This document shows, piece by piece, positions 42,218-45,057 of a stretch of DNA of 45,057 bases. The translations under genes were made by a program, and so were the position numbers. The stretch lies in assembly GCF_014596515.1 (NCBI RefSeq), contig NZ_MSJQ01000375.1:1-45057 (forward strand), in the 5' to 3' direction. Origin of the DNA: Streptomyces sp. CBMA156. Lineage in GTDB: Bacteria > Actinomycetota > Actinomycetes > Streptomycetales > Streptomycetaceae. The notes under the pieces were generated by a model. The model did not search any database. It worked only from the letters and a program-made list of their open reading frames with translations, and was not told the DNA's origin. How positions within the stretch are numbered: the stretch's first letter is position 1; the number at the start of each line of letters is the position of its first letter.

Positions 42218-42748
42218 TCACGCCGCGGAGACCGGCCGGCCCGGCAGGGTCGGCAGCCAGTCGGCGAGATCCCGGACCTCCGAGCTGCGCAGGCCCAGCG
42301 CCAGCATCAGGCTGGCCTGCGGCGTCGGCACGAACGGCCGGCGCAGCAGTTTCATCCCGGCCTGCTCCGGCGTGCGGTCCGCCTTGCGCTGGTTGTCCTC
42401 CGGGCACGCGGCAACGGTGTTCATCCAGCTGTCCGCACCACCGCGTGACCTGGGCTGGAGGTGGTCCACCGTGGTGGCCCGCCTACCGCAGTACGCGCAC
42501 AGGTGCTGGTCCCTGGCCAGGACACCCCGCCGAGACCACGGAGCCTGTTGTCGGAACGGCACCCGTACGTACCGTTGCAGCCTGATCACCCGGGGCACCG
42601 GGACGGCCACGCCCGTTCCCCGGATCGAGCGCAGCGGATGCGCCTGCTCCACCACCGCCTTGTCCTGGAGCACCAGGACGACGGCGCGCTGGAGCGACAC
42701 CGTCGTCAGGGGCTCGTAGCTCGCGTTCAGAACCAGCGTGTTGCGCAC
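42218..42748 (-). CDS. HNH endonuclease family protein
   Basis: 176 residues from GTG 42748; GGAAGG lies nine bases upstream on the minus strand, whereas the GTG at 42757 is too close to it. N-terminus VRNTLVLNASYEPLTTVSLQ is typical of the family. The nuclease centre has CAYCGRRATTVDHLQPRSRG (zinc pair CxxC and catalytic His), an Asn in the next helix, then ACPEDNQRK, where Asp occupies the usual last zinc Cys (as I recall, common in this branch). A likely DNA-acting housekeeping nuclease; target unknown. Convergent with the propeller gene. Confidence 0.82.
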   Translation of the reverse strand: MRNTLVLNASYEPLTTVSLQRAVVLVLQDKAVVEQAHPLRSIRGTGVAVPVPRVIRLQRYVRVPFRQQAPWSRRGVLARDQHLCAYCGRRATTVDHLQPRSRGGADSWMNTVAACPEDNQRKADRTPEQAGMKLLRRPFVPTPQASLMLALGLRSSEVRDLADWLPTLPGRPVSAA

Positions 42749-43034
42749 TCGGCACACCCTTCCCGCGGGCGTGCCACGGCGGCACGACCGTCTTTACACA
42801 CGTCACTGCCGCCGCACGGCGGTGGAACCACTCTGAATGGGCCCACAGCCGTCGAACAACGGAATTTCCGGTATCCGGGAGGGGCCCGGTGCGTGGGCGG
42901 CCCGGCCGGGAGGGGTGCCTCGGGGAAAACTCGCTGGCCGGAACCGCGTAGGCTCTATCAGGCTGGAGTCGTACCGACCCGGGGCCCGACCGAACCGGGC
43001 CGGCACCGGGCGGACGCCCGATCGAAGGAGAAGC

Positions 43035-44309
43035 GTGACCGTGACGGACATCGTCGACGAGCTGCGGTGGCGAGGGCTGATCGCCCTGTCCACTGACGAG
43101 GACGCACTGCGCAAGGCGTTCGCGGACGGCCCGGTCACGTTCTATTGCGGGTTCGACCCGACGGCCCCCAGCCTGCACCTCGGCAACCTGGTGCAGATCC
43201 TCACCATGCGCCGCATCCAGCAGGCGGGGAACCTCCCGCTCGGTCTGGTCGGCGGCGCGACGGGCCTGATCGGCGACCCGAAGCCCACCGCCGAGCGGGT
43301 GCTCAACGACCCGGAGACGGTGGCCGGCTGGGTCGAACGCCTGCGGGGCCAGATCTCGCGTTTCCTCGACTTCGAGGGCCCGTACGCGGCGCGCATGGTC
43401 AACAACCTGGACTGGACGTCCGGGATGTCGGCGATCAGCCTGCTGCGTGACGTGGGCAAGTACTTCCGGGTCAACAACATGATCGCCAAGGAGGCCGTCG
43501 CCCGACGGCTCAACTCCGACGCGGGCATCAGCTACACCGAGTTCAGCTACCAGATCCTCCAGGGCATGGACTACCTGGAGCTGAACCGCCGCTACGGCTG
43601 CACCCTGCAGACGGGCGGCAGCGACCAGTGGGGCAACCTGACCGCCGGCACGGACCTGATCCGCAAGGCCGACGGGAAGTCCGTCCACGCGCTGGCCACG
43701 CCGCTGATCGTCAAGGCCGACGGCACCAAGTTCGGCAAGACCGAGTCGGGCACGGTCTGGCTCGACCCCGAGCTGACCACCCCGTACGCCTTCTACCAGT
43801 TCTGGCTGAACGCGGACGACCGGGACATCCCCAACTTCCTGCGGATCTTCAGCTTCCGCTCGAAGGAGGAGGTCGAGGAGCTGGAGCGCGAGACCACCGA
43901 GCGCCCCGCCGCCCGCCTCGCCCAGCGAGCCCTCGCCGAGGAGCTCACCACGCTGGTGCACGGTGCCGACCAGTACGAGCGCGCGGTCGCTGCGTCCAAG
44001 GCGCTGTTCGGCCAGGGCGACCTCGCCGACCTGGAGGCCCCGACCCTGGCCGCAGCCCTGGCCGAGGTCCCGAAGGCCGTGGTGCCCGAACTCCAGTCGA
44101 TGGTGGACCTGTTGATCGCCGTGGGCCTGTCGCCGAGTCGTTCGGCCGCCCGTCGGACGATCAAGGAGGGCGGCGCCTACCTCAACAACGTCAAGGTGAC
44201 GGACGAGGAGGCGGTGCCGACTGAGGCCGATCTGCTGCACGGTCGCTGGCTCGTGCTGCGGCGCGGCAAGCGGAACCTGGCAGCGGCGGAGCTGGTCGCC
44301 GCCGGCTGA
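43035..44309 (+). CDS. tyrS: Tyrosyl-tRNA synthetase
   Basis: 424 residues from GTG 43035 (GAAGGAGAA at 43024-43032). Class I synthetase: [20 protein letters not shown] with the HIGH equivalent [17 protein letters not shown], the tyrosine pocket ([11 protein letters not shown]), KFGKTESG as KMSKS equivalent, and a C-terminal S4 RNA-binding domain (about 355-420: [20 protein letters not shown]). It charges tRNA-Tyr. The 42749-43034 leader contains TAGGCT at 42949-42954 as possible -10; no T-box features are evident. It lies directly upstream of an rRNA operon. Confidence 0.95.
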   Translation: MTVTDIVDELRWRGLIALSTDEDALRKAFADGPVTFYCGFDPTAPSLHLGNLVQILTMRRIQQAGNLPLGLVGGATGLIGDPKPTAERVLNDPETVAGWVERLRGQISRFLDFEGPYAARMVNNLDWTSGMSAISLLRDVGKYFRVNNMIAKEAVARRLNSDAGISYTEFSYQILQGMDYLELNRRYGCTLQTGGSDQWGNLTAGTDLIRKADGKSVHALATPLIVKADGTKFGKTESGTVWLDPELTTPYAFYQFWLNADDRDIPNFLRIFSFRSKEEVEELERETTERPAARLAQRALAEELTTLVHGADQYERAVAASKALFGQGDLADLEAPTLAAALAEVPKAVVPELQSMVDLLIAVGLSPSRSAARRTIKEGGAYLNNVKVTDEEAVPTEADLLHGRWLVLRRGKRNLAAAELVAAG

Positions 44310-44380
44310 TCGGCGGCTGAGCGACCGGCCGGCCGAGGCTGGCTGAAAACGAATCCACTCTGAGCTGCGGCTTTGAGCCC

Positions 44381-44412
44381 CGAGGGCCGGATCTGGACAG
44401 ATCCGGCCCTCG
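44381..44412 (+). terminator. Terminator after tyrS
   Basis: A perfect 14-base stem (CGAGGGCCGGATCT at 44381-44394, complement 44399-44412) with loop GGAC, followed by ACGTTTG. It isolates tyrS from the rRNA promoters. Confidence 0.85.
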
Positions 44413-44416
44413 ACGT

Positions 44417-44445
44417 TTGACGATGTCCTTCGGGTGGCCTAGTGT
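44417..44445 (+). promoter_or_regulatory. rRNA operon promoter with consensus -35 and -10
   Basis: TTGACG (44417-44422), a 17-base spacer and TAGTGT (44440-44445) form the best housekeeping-sigma promoter in the window, five bases after the tyrS terminator stem and about 490 bases upstream of 16S rRNA. Confidence 0.7.
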
Positions 44446-44550
44446 TGAACGAGTCGCTGGAGCGGCCACCCCACTCAGCAAGACCCACTCTCACTCTGAT
44501 CCCCATGAATATGGGCTCATTGGCGTTCCGTCAATCAGGCGAGAGTGAAT

Positions 44551-44669
44551 TTCGGGTAACACTCGAAATGCGCTAATGTGGTGGACGTCGCGAAAAGCGG
44601 CACCGACCAGTTCGGGAAATCGGATGAATGAAACTCCGGAAAACGGAGCGGAAAGCATCTGGTAAGCTG
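44551..44669 (+). promoter_or_regulatory. Additional rRNA promoter candidates
   Basis: TTCGGG-N17-TAATGT (44551-44579) and TAAGCT at 44664-44669 (in TGGTAAGCTGGAAAC) resemble further rrn promoters; streptomycete rRNA operons usually have several. A hairpin CTCCG/CGGAG lies at 44634-44649. These are readings by eye without support for a start point. Confidence 0.4.
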
Positions 44670-44728
44670 GAAACACGAAAGAACGAAGCCCGGAGGGCCT
44701 GCTGGAAGGCAGACCGAAGGAAGCGTCC

Positions 44729-44757
44729 GTTCCTTGAGAACTCAACAGCGTGCCAAA
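44729..44757 (+). promoter_or_regulatory. rRNA leader antitermination (boxA-like) region
   Basis: GTTCCTTGAGAACTCAACAG followed by CGTGCCAAA is the conserved rrn leader block seen upstream of actinobacterial 16S genes, resembling a boxA/nut element and processing region. Its presence confirms a genuine rRNA operon. The remaining 44310-44933 sequence (about 620 bases) holds no protein gene I can support. Confidence 0.65.
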
Positions 44758-44933
44758 AGTCAACGCCAGATATGTTGACATCCCCGGCCTCAGGTTTCCT
44801 GGGGTTGGAGATTCCTTTTGAAACAAACACTAGCGAGGACGCAGTGCGCGGGACCGCCCTATTCCGGTGGTTGCCGTGCCGCTCAACGCGAGTGTGGACC
44901 CGGCGCTTTTAATTAAGCACTGTCGGGAAGACA

Positions 44934-45057
44934 TTCACGGAGAGTTTGATCCTGGCTCAGGACGAACGCTGGCGGCGTGCTTAACACATGCAAGTCGAAC
45001 GGTGAAGCCCTTCGGGGTGGATCAGTGGCGAACGGGTGAGTAACACGTGGGCAATCT
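44934..45057 (+). rRNA. 16S ribosomal RNA, 5' end only
   Basis: The universal 5' primer-site sequence AGAGTTTGATCCTGGCTCAG begins at 44941 (E. coli position 8), placing the mature end near 44934. The first 124 bases are present; the gene continues beyond the window. Variable positions (AACGGTGAAGCCCTTCGGGG, GGATCAGTGGCGAACGGG) fit Streptomycetaceae. Confidence 0.95.

Noticed and set aside
42809..42822. CCGCCG-CA-CGGCGG inverted repeat upstream of HNH and tyrS genes
   Set aside because: Two-base loop and short arms are common in GC-rich DNA; not distinctive as an operator or terminator.

Overview
The window is high-GC actinobacterial DNA with strongly G/C-ending codons. Several genes start with GTG or TTG, there are many 1-8 base start/stop overlaps, and the edge holds a 16S rRNA 5' end of streptomycete type. 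Gene content (DUF3099, DUF6286/AmaP, FHA-ABC transporter, a moaA/actP/tldD/serB/fabG-fabI neighbourhood) points to Streptomycetaceae (Streptomyces, Kitasatospora or a close relative). I cannot decide the genus. It looks like conserved chromosome. I see no prophage, transposase, CRISPR array, tRNA or biosynthetic cluster.

Layout. 1-6 kb: a secreted GH26-like glycosidase cut by the window edge, a membrane-anchored propeller-like protein, then an ABC-F ATPase, a tiny HTH protein and an enoyl-CoA hydratase. The ABC-F gene is preceded by what looks like a leaderless seven-codon upstream ORF. 6.2-8.7 kb: a tightly coupled Asp23/Gls24-AmaP envelope operon of five genes. 8.8-13.5 kb: an atypical SDR, a MerR regulator coupled to a thioredoxin, SURF1, a DEDDh-BRCT exonuclease and a zinc alcohol dehydrogenase with a clear operator-like dyad. 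13.7-16.8 kb: DUF485 plus an acetate-type symporter behind a CRP-like site, then moaA. 16.8-22.9 kb (mostly minus): a small Cys/His protein, DUF3099, KptA RNA phosphotransferase, the TldE/TldD pair and an MBL-fold hydrolase.

23-29.3 kb: fabG-fabI of type II fatty-acid synthesis, then a GntR/FCD repressor divergent from an MFS exporter (with an operator-like palindrome over the exporter's -10 box), a 40-residue companion membrane peptide, a SixA-type phosphatase and serB. 29.5-34.1 kb: a double-FHA ABC transporter and a GAF histidine kinase/NarL response regulator pair. 34.2-38.5 kb: an HTH gene whose reading frame runs about 560 bases antisense into a minus-strand gene, then an ABC ATPase, NfeD and an SPFH protein. 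38.7-45 kb: a TauE exporter, two small enzymes or zinc proteins, a Gln/Tyr-rich propeller protein, an HNH nuclease, tyrS, and an rRNA operon promoter/leader entering 16S rRNA.

Recurrent theme: at least eight starts lie 6-8 bases after a TANNNT -10 box, the signature of leaderless mRNAs. I used this to set several starts (SURF1, the kinase, NfeD, the MFS exporter). The most interesting leads are the leaderless uORF before the ABC-F gene, the CRP-like site before the acetate-type operon, the repressor/leaderless exporter unit, the Asp23-AmaP operon and the antisense-tailed HTH gene. All family calls are from reading translated sequence. No database search was run.
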